Shown in pieces: positions 56,659 through 64,000 of a stretch of DNA of 64,000 nt. Source of the stretch: an uncultured Dorea sp. Its GTDB lineage: Bacteria; Bacillota; Clostridia; Lachnospirales; Lachnospiraceae. The first letter of the stretch is position 1, and every line of letters starts with the position of its first letter. Both the position numbers and the translations under genes were made by a program. The notes under the pieces are model-generated. The model saw only the letters and a list, made by a program, of their open reading frames with translations. It did not search any database and had not been told where the DNA came from. The stretch covers positions 31,831-95,830 of the forward strand of contig CAKRAT010000002.1 in the NCBI GenBank assembly GCA_934295165.1, given 5' to 3'.

Positions 56659-58470
56659 TTATTTCTTTTTATATGCGGAATCAACAACTGTGATCTGAAT
56701 ATTGTCGGTCTTCTTTTCGCCGTTGTATTCATATGTCACTTTCAGTGTCTTCTTACCTGTCGTTGTCATATCAATCTTATCTGCATTCGTTGTATAGTCC
56801 GTAATTTTAACCGGTTTTCCTGTCTCAAGATATAACTGAATACGGATATCGTTCGTCTTCAGTTCCTCTCCGGCTGTGTACATACGTTTTGTCTTTCTTG
56901 CTTTTCCTGATTTAATTTCTGTATCTGTAGATACAAAGAATGTTGCGTCTTTGTCAGACGGATCCTGTGTCATGGAAAGGACTCCGTTTTTACTTGTCAG
57001 ATAATAGCCAGGATATTTGACACTTTCAAATGTAACACCGCTTCCGTTAAATCCTTTTAAGGTACGGAATGTCATGCTCTCGGCTTCGGCTGTTGTTCCT
57101 TTCACATCCTGTGAAAGTACCGGTGTGATCACACCGTTCTTCGGAGCCTGTGCCGTGATATAAAGTCCCGGTTTGTTGTTCGACTCAATCGATACATATT
57201 CGTCTTTCTTGCTGGATTTACCAGGATTGATCTCCCAGCTGCTTTCTTCTCCATCTTTATAGAAATCAACCTGAAGTGCTTTTCCGGTGATCGGATAGTC
57301 TGCATCCAGCAGTGTATTCACGAATGATTTGTGTGAAATGTAATTGCCATCGGAATCTGTAATCTGTGATGCAGTTCCGGTAAGTCCTGTTGCGGTCTTT
57401 TTGATCGGATCGATCGATCCGTCTTCATTGATCGTAAATGGCTCACAGCATGCAACTCTGCGGTATCCGCTTCCGTGTGGAAGACTTCCGTCATGATATA
57501 CGAAATATGTCTGTCCCTTGAAATCAAATACTGCCATGTGGTTTGTGTTGGCTGTTGCAGAAGGTTCCATGATAATTCCGCCGAACTCCCATTCATTGCT
57601 CATGATGTCGTCGGTCGTAGCATATGCCATCTGCTCTCTCCAGTCACATGCAAAGAACATATAATACTTGCCATAATAATTACCGTTTTCATCCTTCTGA
57701 CGGTAATACCATGGTGCTTCCGTATAAGTATGTCCCTGTAAATTGTTGATCTTTCCGATTACGATATCATTTCCTTTGCCGTATCCGACAGAAAGATTAT
57801 TCGGATTGCCGTCCTGATCCTTTACTGATATCATGTCTTCATTCAATTCACATACGAAGAATCTTGTGTTACCCCATCCAAGATATCTGTGTTCGACACC
57901 ATTTTCATCGGTTTCGACCCATACTGTCGGGTCGATATCTTCCCATGAATGTACGCTGTTCGGAGTCTGGCTGTTACTTACCAGCGGTTTCTGATTCACA
58001 TCTTTAAACGGACCTGTCGGGCTGTCGGAAACACCGACTCCGACTCCTTTTCCATCTGAGAACTGTGTACAGTAATAGAAGTAATACTTTCCGTCAGAAC
58101 CTTTTGCTACCTGTCCTGCCCATGCCTCGTGGTTATTACCTCCCTTGATATCTGAACTATTCATGATCTTGCTCTCATAGGTCCAGTTCTTCATGTCTTT
58201 GGAAGAATAACATCTCCAGTCTGGCATCCAGTAAGATTCATTGCTTGAGGTATCGTGACCTACATAGCAATATACGGTATCACCGTCAACCAGAACTGAC
58301 GGATCCCCGCCGTAAAGAATATCCCCGTTCTCATCAAACCCAAGCATCGGGTTGCCAGAGTTACTCTTTTTCAATGTCTTCGTCTCGACATTGTCTTTCG
58401 CATATACCACCGGTGTACACAAAGATACCGATAACACCGCTGCCAATGCTCCTGTTAATAGTTTTCTCAT
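56659..58470 (-). CDS. Secreted GH43 arabinosidase-like enzyme with CBM42-like domain
   Basis: The start is set at 58470 (MRKLLTGALAAVLS) by AAGGAGA and because it opens a proper signal peptide; an in-frame ATG 24 codons upstream would add a Lys/Glu-rich stretch. 603 aa: GH43 propeller (about 40-385) with GGDPSVLV, DIDPTVWVE and Glu in YTEAPWYY; an AbfB/CBM42-like beta-trefoil (about 390-505, KPGLYITAQ, YPGYYLTSKN) that in family members binds arabinofuranose side chains; and a Big-like C-terminal domain (about 515-600). It is the first gene of the main GH43 operon. A purine-rich leader with two possible ribosome sites precedes it. Confidence 0.9.
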   Translation of the reverse strand: MRKLLTGALAAVLSVSLCTPVVYAKDNVETKTLKKSNSGNPMLGFDENGDILYGGDPSVLVDGDTVYCYVGHDTSSNESYWMPDWRCYSSKDMKNWTYESKIMNSSDIKGGNNHEAWAGQVAKGSDGKYYFYYCTQFSDGKGVGVGVSDSPTGPFKDVNQKPLVSNSQTPNSVHSWEDIDPTVWVETDENGVEHRYLGWGNTRFFVCELNEDMISVKDQDGNPNNLSVGYGKGNDIVIGKINNLQGHTYTEAPWYYRQKDENGNYYGKYYMFFACDWREQMAYATTDDIMSNEWEFGGIIMEPSATANTNHMAVFDFKGQTYFVYHDGSLPHGSGYRRVACCEPFTINEDGSIDPIKKTATGLTGTASQITDSDGNYISHKSFVNTLLDADYPITGKALQVDFYKDGEESSWEINPGKSSKKDEYVSIESNNKPGLYITAQAPKNGVITPVLSQDVKGTTAEAESMTFRTLKGFNGSGVTFESVKYPGYYLTSKNGVLSMTQDPSDKDATFFVSTDTEIKSGKARKTKRMYTAGEELKTNDIRIQLYLETGKPVKITDYTTNADKIDMTTTGKKTLKVTYEYNGEKKTDNIQITVVDSAYKKK

Positions 58471-58597
58471 CTCTTTCTCCTTGCTCCTTTCTTTTACTTT
58501 TCTTCTTTTTACTTCTTCTCCTTTCTTTTCGCTTCGTTTCATATCATATCGTCATATTGACCTGTGGATTGCTCCCATGAAACTTCCGGTTCTATCT

Positions 58598-59785
58598 CTA
58601 ATCCCGTGTATACAGATCTCTCGTATACACCTTATCACTTACATCGTTCAGTTCCGGGCTCTCCCGGTTTGCAATGATCACATCTGAAATCTGCTTAAAT
58701 TCCTGCAGACTCTTAATGATTTCAACACCTTCAAAATAATCATCCTTCAGATTCGGTTCATAGATCACGACTTTCTTTCCACGGTTACGCAGACGCCGTA
58801 TAATTCCGATAATACTGGACTGTCTGAAATTATCACTTTCGGATTTCATTACCAGGCGGTACACCCCGGTACATTCCGGATTCCTGCTCATAATTCTTTC
58901 TGTAATATGTTCTTTCCGTGTACGGTTCGACTCTACGACTGCTTCGATCAGATTCTCCGGAATCTCCCCGTAATTGGCAAGAAGCTGCTTTGTATCCTTC
59001 GGCAGGCAATAGCCGCCATATCCAAAACTCGGATTATTATAATAATTACCGATTCTCGGATCCATGCACACCCCTTCAATAATCTGTGATGTATTCAGGT
59101 CACGGTATTCTGCATAAGTATCCAGCTCATTAAAAAAAGCGACCCTGAGTGCAAGATAAGTATTGGCAAAAAGTTTGATCGATTCAGCCTCCGAACTTCC
59201 TGCCACAAGCACTGGAATCTCTGTTTTTTCTGCACCTTTTTTTAATAATCCGGCAAATTCTTCTGCACGTCTCCTGCAGTTTACCGTCTCTTCCGGAATT
59301 CCAATCACGATTCTGGACGGATACAGATTGTCGTACAGCGCATGTCCTTCCCTCAGAAACTCCGGGCTGAAGAATATATGATCTGTATGGTATCTTTCAC
59401 ACAGTTTCTTTACATAGCCAACCGGAATTGTCGATTTGATAACGATCGTACTGTTTCCGGCATATGAAATGGCCTGTTCCGTTACCGCTTCCACAATCGT
59501 TGTATTAAAATATTTCGTTTCATCATCGTAATCTGTCGGCACCGCAATGATAATAAATTCCGCATCTTCAAATGCCTCTCTGGCATCTGTCGTAATATGC
59601 AGATGCAGTTCCTTTCCGTCCAGAAACTCCTGCATTTCTTTGTCTTTTACAGGACTTCTTCTTTCTTTCAGCATCTGCACCTTTTCTTCCGCAACATCAT
59701 AGATCCATACCTCTTCATTCTGTGCAAGAAGAACCGCATTAGCAAGACCTACGTACCCTGCCCCGGCCACCGCTATCTTTTTCAT
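58598..59785 (-). CDS. ugd: UDP-glucose/nucleotide-sugar dehydrogenase
   Basis: 395 aa; oxidises UDP-glucose (or a related UDP-hexose) to the uronic acid, giving acidic sugars for exopolysaccharide. The start at 59785 (MKKIAVAGAGYVGL) directly opens the NAD-binding Rossmann motif GAGYVG. The family active site is present as NPSFGYGGYCLPKDTKQL (Cys about residue 255), with EFLREGHAL and FANTYLALRVAFFNELD. It overlaps the end of the TupA-like gene by 47 bp. It is the last exopolysaccharide gene of this cluster. No terminator is evident before the GH43 operon 127 bp downstream. Confidence 0.92.
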   Translation of the reverse strand: MKKIAVAGAGYVGLANAVLLAQNEEVWIYDVAEEKVQMLKERRSPVKDKEMQEFLDGKELHLHITTDAREAFEDAEFIIIAVPTDYDDETKYFNTTIVEAVTEQAISYAGNSTIVIKSTIPVGYVKKLCERYHTDHIFFSPEFLREGHALYDNLYPSRIVIGIPEETVNCRRRAEEFAGLLKKGAEKTEIPVLVAGSSEAESIKLFANTYLALRVAFFNELDTYAEYRDLNTSQIIEGVCMDPRIGNYYNNPSFGYGGYCLPKDTKQLLANYGEIPENLIEAVVESNRTRKEHITERIMSRNPECTGVYRLVMKSESDNFRQSSIIGIIRRLRNRGKKVVIYEPNLKDDYFEGVEIIKSLQEFKQISDVIIANRESPELNDVSDKVYTRDLYTRD

Positions 59786-60698
59786 AACCACACCTCTTAT
59801 TCTCTGTCACGCAATACTTTCCCTCTTCTTCCAGAAAAGTATCTTTAAAATGAAATAACACACCTGTAGCCGGTGTAAATGTCATTTCCCCGAAATAGAT
59901 TTTCCCCTCTGCCTGATAAAGATCTACCCTTACGAACGGAATTCCCTCTGCCAGTTTTTCCGCCATCTGAATCATCTCTTCCAGCTTATCCGGTCGTTTT
60001 ACAGGATCCGGGTCTACTTCTGTCCCTTCCACAGCATCCAGTTCCTTCCAGTCTCTGTCAAATACATTCTTATATCTTTTTGCGCCCTTTTGATTACACA
60101 CAAGAATAAATCTGACTTTTCCATTGCTGCAGTGAAATTTATAATCCGGAAGTCCGCTTTCTGCTTCTATGTATTTTTCGCAGATAATCCGGCGTCTGAT
60201 ATCGCGGTAATGCGTTTCCAGTGCCATATAAGCCATATGAAAGCTTAACCAGAAACGTATCATCTTTCTTAATTCTCTCTGTTCTTTCTGATCTAATTGC
60301 TTTTTGTCCGTACATAAGTAATTCATATCGCAGCCATGTGTCGCTTTTAATACGAATTTCTCCGGAAGTTCATCAAATGGAATTTCTTCTGCTTTGTCAT
60401 ACACGCCCAGAAGAGGAACCAGGGTGTCTTTATACCCTTTTTGTTCCACAAACTTACGGACTTCATATTTATCCGTCAGCCGGGTTCTCATCTGCCCGTC
60501 CGTATTGTATTCCGTCCAGAGAATCTTCTCATTCAGCTTTCTGGGATGTGTCAGATCGATGGTCTTATGGAAATGGATTCTTGTGTGAATTTCTTTTGCC
60601 TTCTGAACGCCGAATATCTTACTCAGTCCATAATTTCCTGCCATCCCGGCTCCCCTGTAACACCATTTTCCGTAATATTTTATCCTGTTCACAATCAA
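59739..60698 (-). CDS. TupA-like ATP-grasp protein
   Basis: 319 aa of the TupA-like ATP-grasp family found in polysaccharide and teichuronopeptide loci. Recognisable parts are KLNEKILWTEYN, LTDKYEVRKFVEQKGY, FVLKATHGCDMNYLC and the metal/ATP region FVRVDLYQAEGKIYFGEMTFTPATG. Members may attach amino acids or act in glycan modification; biochemical data are scarce, so the role here is inferred from neighbours. The last residues overlap the dehydrogenase start. It follows the GT2 gene by 11 bp. Confidence 0.85.
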   Translation of the reverse strand: MIVNRIKYYGKWCYRGAGMAGNYGLSKIFGVQKAKEIHTRIHFHKTIDLTHPRKLNEKILWTEYNTDGQMRTRLTDKYEVRKFVEQKGYKDTLVPLLGVYDKAEEIPFDELPEKFVLKATHGCDMNYLCTDKKQLDQKEQRELRKMIRFWLSFHMAYMALETHYRDIRRRIICEKYIEAESGLPDYKFHCSNGKVRFILVCNQKGAKRYKNVFDRDWKELDAVEGTEVDPDPVKRPDKLEEMIQMAEKLAEGIPFVRVDLYQAEGKIYFGEMTFTPATGVLFHFKDTFLEEEGKYCVTENKRCGYEKDSGGRGRVRRSC

Positions 60699-60709
60699 TC
60701 ACTCCATTA

Positions 60710-61648
60710 TTAAAAAGCCTTGAGTCTGACCGCATACACCGTCCGCAATACAACATCCGGCATAAATCCGGCAATCTTAAGTCCCGCCTGTACCAGTCTG
60801 GCTTTCCGGGACAGTTGCCCCTTCCACCGCTTCATTGCTTCTCTGGCTTCCGCCTTATTTCCCGCAAGAATGCTGGTATATATATATACGGTCATCTTCA
60901 TGTTGTATTTGTGCTGGATCATTGCAAGTTCTGCTTTGCTGCGTGCAGGATTCTCAAGCTCTTCTTCCAGATTCTTTATAAATGCATCTGCTTTTGCAAC
61001 CTTCACTCTCGTTCGCGCATTCGCTTCTGCCATCCGGTGATAATTCACACAGACTTCCGAAGAATATGCAACTTTCGGATTATTTCTGGCCACTCTTGAC
61101 CACAGATCGAGATCCTGTCCGATCTTTTCTCCCGGTCTGAATAATCCCGCTTTTAAGACTGCAGACTTCCGGATTACAGTTGCCGATGTCCAGACAAAGT
61201 CATAGGCATACTGATAGGTAAGCCAGTAACTTTCCAGACATCCTTCTGCCGGAGTCAGCCGCGCAGAATAGTGTTCTTTTCCGTTCCCCATATCTATTCT
61301 GTATGCGGTGACATACATATCACTTTTCGGATAATTCTCCGTCAGATGACAGATCGTCTCCAGATACCCTGGCTCCCACTCATCATCCGCGTCCAGAAAT
61401 GCGATATATTCTCCCTGTGCATGTAAGATCCCCGTATTTCTTGCAACCGACACGCCCTGATTCTGCTGGCGTATGATGGATATGTTTTCACATTTCATCT
61501 TCTCGGCTTCTTCCAGTGAACGGTCCGTCGAGCCGTCATCAACCACGATCACCTCGTAGTCTTTGAATCTTTGCTTTTTTACACTTTCCAGTGTCTTGCG
61601 GATGCAGTTTTCTTTATTGTATAAAGGAATCACAACGCTGAATCTCAT
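60710..61648 (-). CDS. Family 2 glycosyltransferase
   Basis: 312-aa cytosolic GT-A enzyme that adds one sugar to the lipid-linked repeat unit. It starts MRFSVVIPLYNKENCI and has VVDDGSTDRSLEEA, the metal-binding FLDADDEWEPGYLE (DxD about residue 91) and a later QDLDLWSRVA where the catalytic base lies. A basic, hydrophobic C-terminus may sit at the membrane. The start codon overlaps the sugar-phosphate transferase stop by 4 bp. Confidence 0.92.
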   Translation of the reverse strand: MRFSVVIPLYNKENCIRKTLESVKKQRFKDYEVIVVDDGSTDRSLEEAEKMKCENISIIRQQNQGVSVARNTGILHAQGEYIAFLDADDEWEPGYLETICHLTENYPKSDMYVTAYRIDMGNGKEHYSARLTPAEGCLESYWLTYQYAYDFVWTSATVIRKSAVLKAGLFRPGEKIGQDLDLWSRVARNNPKVAYSSEVCVNYHRMAEANARTRVKVAKADAFIKNLEEELENPARSKAELAMIQHKYNMKMTVYIYTSILAGNKAEAREAMKRWKGQLSRKARLVQAGLKIAGFMPDVVLRTVYAVRLKAF

Positions 61649-63015
61649 GCTGTCTCTCTCTCCTTTGTCATCTTATATGCTTTGTTTTTTGCTCTGTTTT
61701 CTGCCTTACTTTCTGTTTTTTCGATGCCTTCCGAACTTTCTTTCATAAAAATGACTTTCGCCGTTGCCAGAATCAGACGTATATCCATAAGTACCGATGC
61801 GTTTCCGATATAATAAGCGTCCATCCGTGCCTTTTCGAGAGGCACTGTACTATATCTTCCGTAAACCTGTGCAAATCCGGTGATTCCGGCCTTTACCTTC
61901 AGACGGATTGCAAATTCCGGATTCTCTTCCGTGTATTTTTCTGCCAGCTCCGGTCTTTCCGGCCTTGGTCCCACAATGCTCATATCACCTTTTAACACGT
62001 TGATGAACTGCGGAAGTTCGTCAATTCTTGTCATGCGGATCCACTTTCCTACCGGCGTAATCCTGTCATCGGATTTTTCTGCCAGTCTTGCTTTTCCATC
62101 CTTTTCCGCATCCATCTTCATACTGCGGAATTTGTATATTTCGAATATTTTTCCATTCCTGGTCAGCCGCTTCTGACGGTATAAAACAGTTCCGCCATCC
62201 TGTGCTTTAATCAAAACTGCCGTAAGAAGCATCACCGGCGATAACACGATCAGCCCCGCTGCCGACAGACAGACATCCATCAGCCGTTTCATTATCTCGT
62301 ATACCGGTCTTTCATCCTTATTCTCCATCTGTAACAGCATGGTTCCATTCACGGATACCGCCTTCATAGTGCTTATCAGCACATCTTCCATTTCCGGTTT
62401 CAGATAGACCTCAATTCCATTTCCGGCGCAATAACGGAGGATCTTATCCCTTTGTACTTTATCCGCTTCCTGAAGGATAACAAGGTCCACATTCTTCAGC
62501 TGTTCTAAAATCTCCGGTGTAACCTCCAAAATCCGGATCCACATTTTCACATGAATCCGGTCTGATATCTGTTTCAGATTTTCCATTTTTTCAAATGCTT
62601 CGCTGCTTCCATACAGAACAGCTGCCTCTTTCCTGCCATACAGGTGGCAGAACAGCAGATTGCTTCCCAACGTATATACAGCCGCAAACGAAACCTGTCC
62701 CATCAGGATCAGAACTGTTATCCATATACTATTTCCGTCTGTCTTTGTAACATGTCCTGTCAGATATGTAACTGCATCCGCCAGAAACAGTGCCAGTCCC
62801 TGCGAATAGATCAGTTCTGTGTTCTTCTTGTTCTGCGCTTCAAATGCATCATATGTATGAGCCATAAAACAGTATACGATTACAAAAAGAAGCAATTGAT
62901 ACAGCATATCTTTGCCGGATATATATCCGGTATGTCCCCCCACAAAGATAAAGGCCATCCCTGCAATATTAAAAACCTTAAACAGTCCTTCCATTACATA
63001 TTTTCCCTTTTTCAT
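61645..63015 (-). CDS. Polyprenyl-phosphate sugar-1-phosphate transferase (initiating enzyme)
   Basis: 456 aa. The N-terminal half has four hydrophobic segments and a Rossmann-like CoA-binding-type domain. The C-terminal half is the bacterial sugar transferase domain (about 238-440) with its re-entrant helix (LMDVCLSAAGLIVLSPVMLLTAVLI), KFRSM, DELPQFINVLKGDMSIVGPRPERPE and GITGFAQVYGRY. Such enzymes load the first sugar phosphate onto undecaprenyl phosphate and so start exopolysaccharide assembly. GAAGGG precedes the ATG. It is the first enzyme gene of this five-gene cluster after a lipoprotein gene. Confidence 0.93.
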   Translation of the reverse strand: MKKGKYVMEGLFKVFNIAGMAFIFVGGHTGYISGKDMLYQLLLFVIVYCFMAHTYDAFEAQNKKNTELIYSQGLALFLADAVTYLTGHVTKTDGNSIWITVLILMGQVSFAAVYTLGSNLLFCHLYGRKEAAVLYGSSEAFEKMENLKQISDRIHVKMWIRILEVTPEILEQLKNVDLVILQEADKVQRDKILRYCAGNGIEVYLKPEMEDVLISTMKAVSVNGTMLLQMENKDERPVYEIMKRLMDVCLSAAGLIVLSPVMLLTAVLIKAQDGGTVLYRQKRLTRNGKIFEIYKFRSMKMDAEKDGKARLAEKSDDRITPVGKWIRMTRIDELPQFINVLKGDMSIVGPRPERPELAEKYTEENPEFAIRLKVKAGITGFAQVYGRYSTVPLEKARMDAYYIGNASVLMDIRLILATAKVIFMKESSEGIEKTESKAENRAKNKAYKMTKERETA

Positions 63016-63047
63016 AGCTGTATCCCTTCTTTTTTGTCATCCATCAG

Positions 63048-63602
63048 CTATTGGCTGATTTCAACTACGTTGTCCTGTTCCCCTGCTGTCAATACTATAT
63101 TTCTGTCTTCGTAACTCCAGCTGGTCTTATTATCTGCTTCCTCTCCGTCTGCTCCAAGCTGTTCGGAGATTGCATTCACCAATGAATCCTTTGCAACGGA
63201 TGCAAATGTAAGTGTGATTCCCTGTACTGTTCCCTCATTACTTGTTACATTAATTGCCACGTCTGCTCCAAAGAGCTTTGTATTATATACTTCCGCTGCC
63301 TCCGATGCTCCCAGCATTGCAAGCAGATCTGCCTCTGTACCTCCGACTTTTGTCACCAGATCTGCCATCTGGAATGTATCTTCTGCAACATTCAATGCAT
63401 CCGGACTTTCTACAACCTGTCCTGCGTCCTGAGAAGTATCTTCTGATGTTGTATCATCACTTTTCTTATCTTTTTTCTCAGTACTCTGTGTTGTCTTTTT
63501 ATCTGATTCTTTCGCCTTTTTATCATTCGAGCTGCCGCATCCGACTGCTGCCATTGCCACAAGTACCGCTGCCATCAATATTGCCAAATATTTCTTCTTC
63601 AT
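63048..63602 (-). CDS. Small lipoprotein heading the exopolysaccharide cluster
   Basis: 184 aa; the start is taken at the ATG at 63602, eight bases after AGGAGG, rather than an in-frame TTG two codons earlier. The signal peptide ends in a lipobox (VAMAAVGC), followed by a Lys/Ser/Asp/Thr-rich linker (to about 70) and a compact domain of about 110 residues (FQMADLVTKVGGTEADLLAML...SWSYEDRNIVLTAGEQ). I do not recognise the domain. It lies 32 bp before the initiating transferase gene, so it may be part of the polysaccharide machinery at the cell surface. Confidence 0.8.
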   Translation of the reverse strand: MKKKYLAILMAAVLVAMAAVGCGSSNDKKAKESDKKTTQSTEKKDKKSDDTTSEDTSQDAGQVVESPDALNVAEDTFQMADLVTKVGGTEADLLAMLGASEAAEVYNTKLFGADVAINVTSNEGTVQGITLTFASVAKDSLVNAISEQLGADGEEADNKTSWSYEDRNIVLTAGEQDNVVEISQ

Positions 63603-63714
63603 CTTCAAGTCCTCCTTTAATCACGTAATTTACACAATAAGACTATGATAAATGATATATTATTTGTCACTTTTTTACAGCAGTATTATTTCCGAACTTT
63701 TTGTGTTTTTTTAC

Positions 63715-63755
63715 TGTCAAGGTGATTTTTTTTGATTTTTTTTGATTTTTTTGAT
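63715..63755 (-). promoter_or_regulatory. Phased T-tracts with a TTGACA box
   Basis: Three T-runs of 7-8 bases at 63726-63733, 63736-63743 and 63746-63752, separated by GA at exact 10-bp spacing, lie just upstream (minus sense) of TTGACA (63715-63720). In-phase A-tracts bend DNA and can act as UP-element-like activators. No good -10 box lies 17 bp on, so the promoter itself is unproven. Confidence 0.35.
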
Positions 63756-63771
63756 ATCATTGTAACAATTT

Positions 63772-63822
63772 AAAAAAGATCCGGCAGATGCAGAAAGATT
63801 TCGCTTCTGAATCTACCAGATC
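63772..63822 (-). terminator. Intrinsic terminator of the rRNA operon
   Basis: GATCTGGTAGAT...ATCTGCCGGATC with inner TTCAGAAG pairing, then TTTTTT on the minus strand. It lies about 165 bp beyond the 23S 3' end. The stretch 63823-63985 holds no gene that I can support and no recognisable 5S rRNA. Confidence 0.8.
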
Positions 63823-63986
63823 CTATGATAAGAATTTTAGTTTTGGTATCGTACAACTTCCGAAAGAACACGGACGTGTCGATATAACAAAAAACAACCA
63901 ACATATCGTTGATTGCTTCTTGTCTTTTATATACCTTCAAAACTGCATACAAGAAATATTTCTTTCATCCTACCTATCACCTTGCT

Positions 63987-64000
63987 TGGTCATGCCCTCG
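63987..64000 (-). rRNA. 23S rRNA, 3' tip only
   Basis: On the minus strand the last bases read CGAGGGCATGACCA, resembling the conserved 23S 3' end (...GGTCGAGGGCTTGACC). The rest of the gene would lie outside the window. The call rests on a short match and on the downstream terminator. Confidence 0.55.

Noticed and set aside
58471-58542. 24-codon N-terminal extension of the CBM42-type GH43 protein
   Set aside because: It is a purine-rich leader encoding Lys/Glu residues ahead of a proper signal peptide, with a better ribosome site at the inner ATG.
63723-63755. Short CRISPR-like or tandem repeat
   Set aside because: The units are only 10 bp T-runs without spacers; phased A-tracts explain them.
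63770-63952. 60-aa open frame on minus
   Set aside because: It overlaps the rRNA terminator and lies in the rRNA trailer.

Overview
The window looks like chromosomal DNA of a Gram-positive gut anaerobe of the Lachnospiraceae type (Blautia/Ruminococcus/Dorea-like). The indications are AGGAGG-type ribosome sites, a T-box leader, a short-form sodium symporter, secreted multi-domain arabinan enzymes, an S-layer-homology protein and clostridial-style protein sequences. Species cannot be fixed from sequence alone. Almost everything is on the minus strand; only the partial gene at the left edge and a flippase at 32.6 kb are on plus. I see no phage, insertion sequence, CRISPR array or tRNA. The last bases appear to be the 3' tip of a 23S rRNA gene on the minus strand.

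Layout, left to right. 1-19 kb holds housekeeping and transport genes: a partial nucleotidyltransferase, an M24 Xaa-Pro aminopeptidase, an MFS transporter with a small membrane protein and a triple-rhodanese lipoprotein, an NhaC-type antiporter with a small Cys-motif protein, an NSS symporter, an O-acetylhomoserine sulfhydrylase, an MMPL/RND exporter with its xxxLxxG heptad-repeat partner, and a T-box-controlled BASS-family transporter. 19-28 kb is one tight run: folC, folE, an HD protein, folP, a folB-folK fusion, an SLH metallopeptidase, a TRIC-family channel and a GGDEF/REC/HD-GYP protein. pgi follows. 29.7-34 kb carries exopolysaccharide genes (BY-kinase, Wzz-like modulator, Wzy-like polymerase, divergent Wzx-like flippase). 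34-58.5 kb is a 24-kb block of seven very large secreted proteins: five GH43 proteins, one GH127/GH146-type beta-L-arabinofuranosidase and one non-catalytic LamG protein. 58.6-63.6 kb returns to exopolysaccharide synthesis: UDP-sugar dehydrogenase, TupA-like ATP-grasp, GT2, initiating sugar-phosphate transferase and a lipoprotein.

How it fits together. The arabinan block sits between two halves of an exopolysaccharide locus and is co-directional with both. It contains only extracellular enzymes and binding proteins, with no transporter or regulator, so uptake of the arabinose products must be encoded elsewhere. Five of the seven proteins end in the same pair of Cys-containing Ig-like modules. 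In two of them the 3' ends are nearly identical at DNA level.

The most unusual signal is non-coding. Three intergenic regions (1162-1823, 10669-11022, 12393-12840) carry four long hairpins of about 212-217 bp. Their stems differ in sequence but keep pairing, their tips share one apical motif with a compensatory base-pair change, and the elements start immediately after the stop codons of the neighbouring genes. I cannot match this to a known family; a structured RNA or a hairpin-type mobile repeat are the main explanations.
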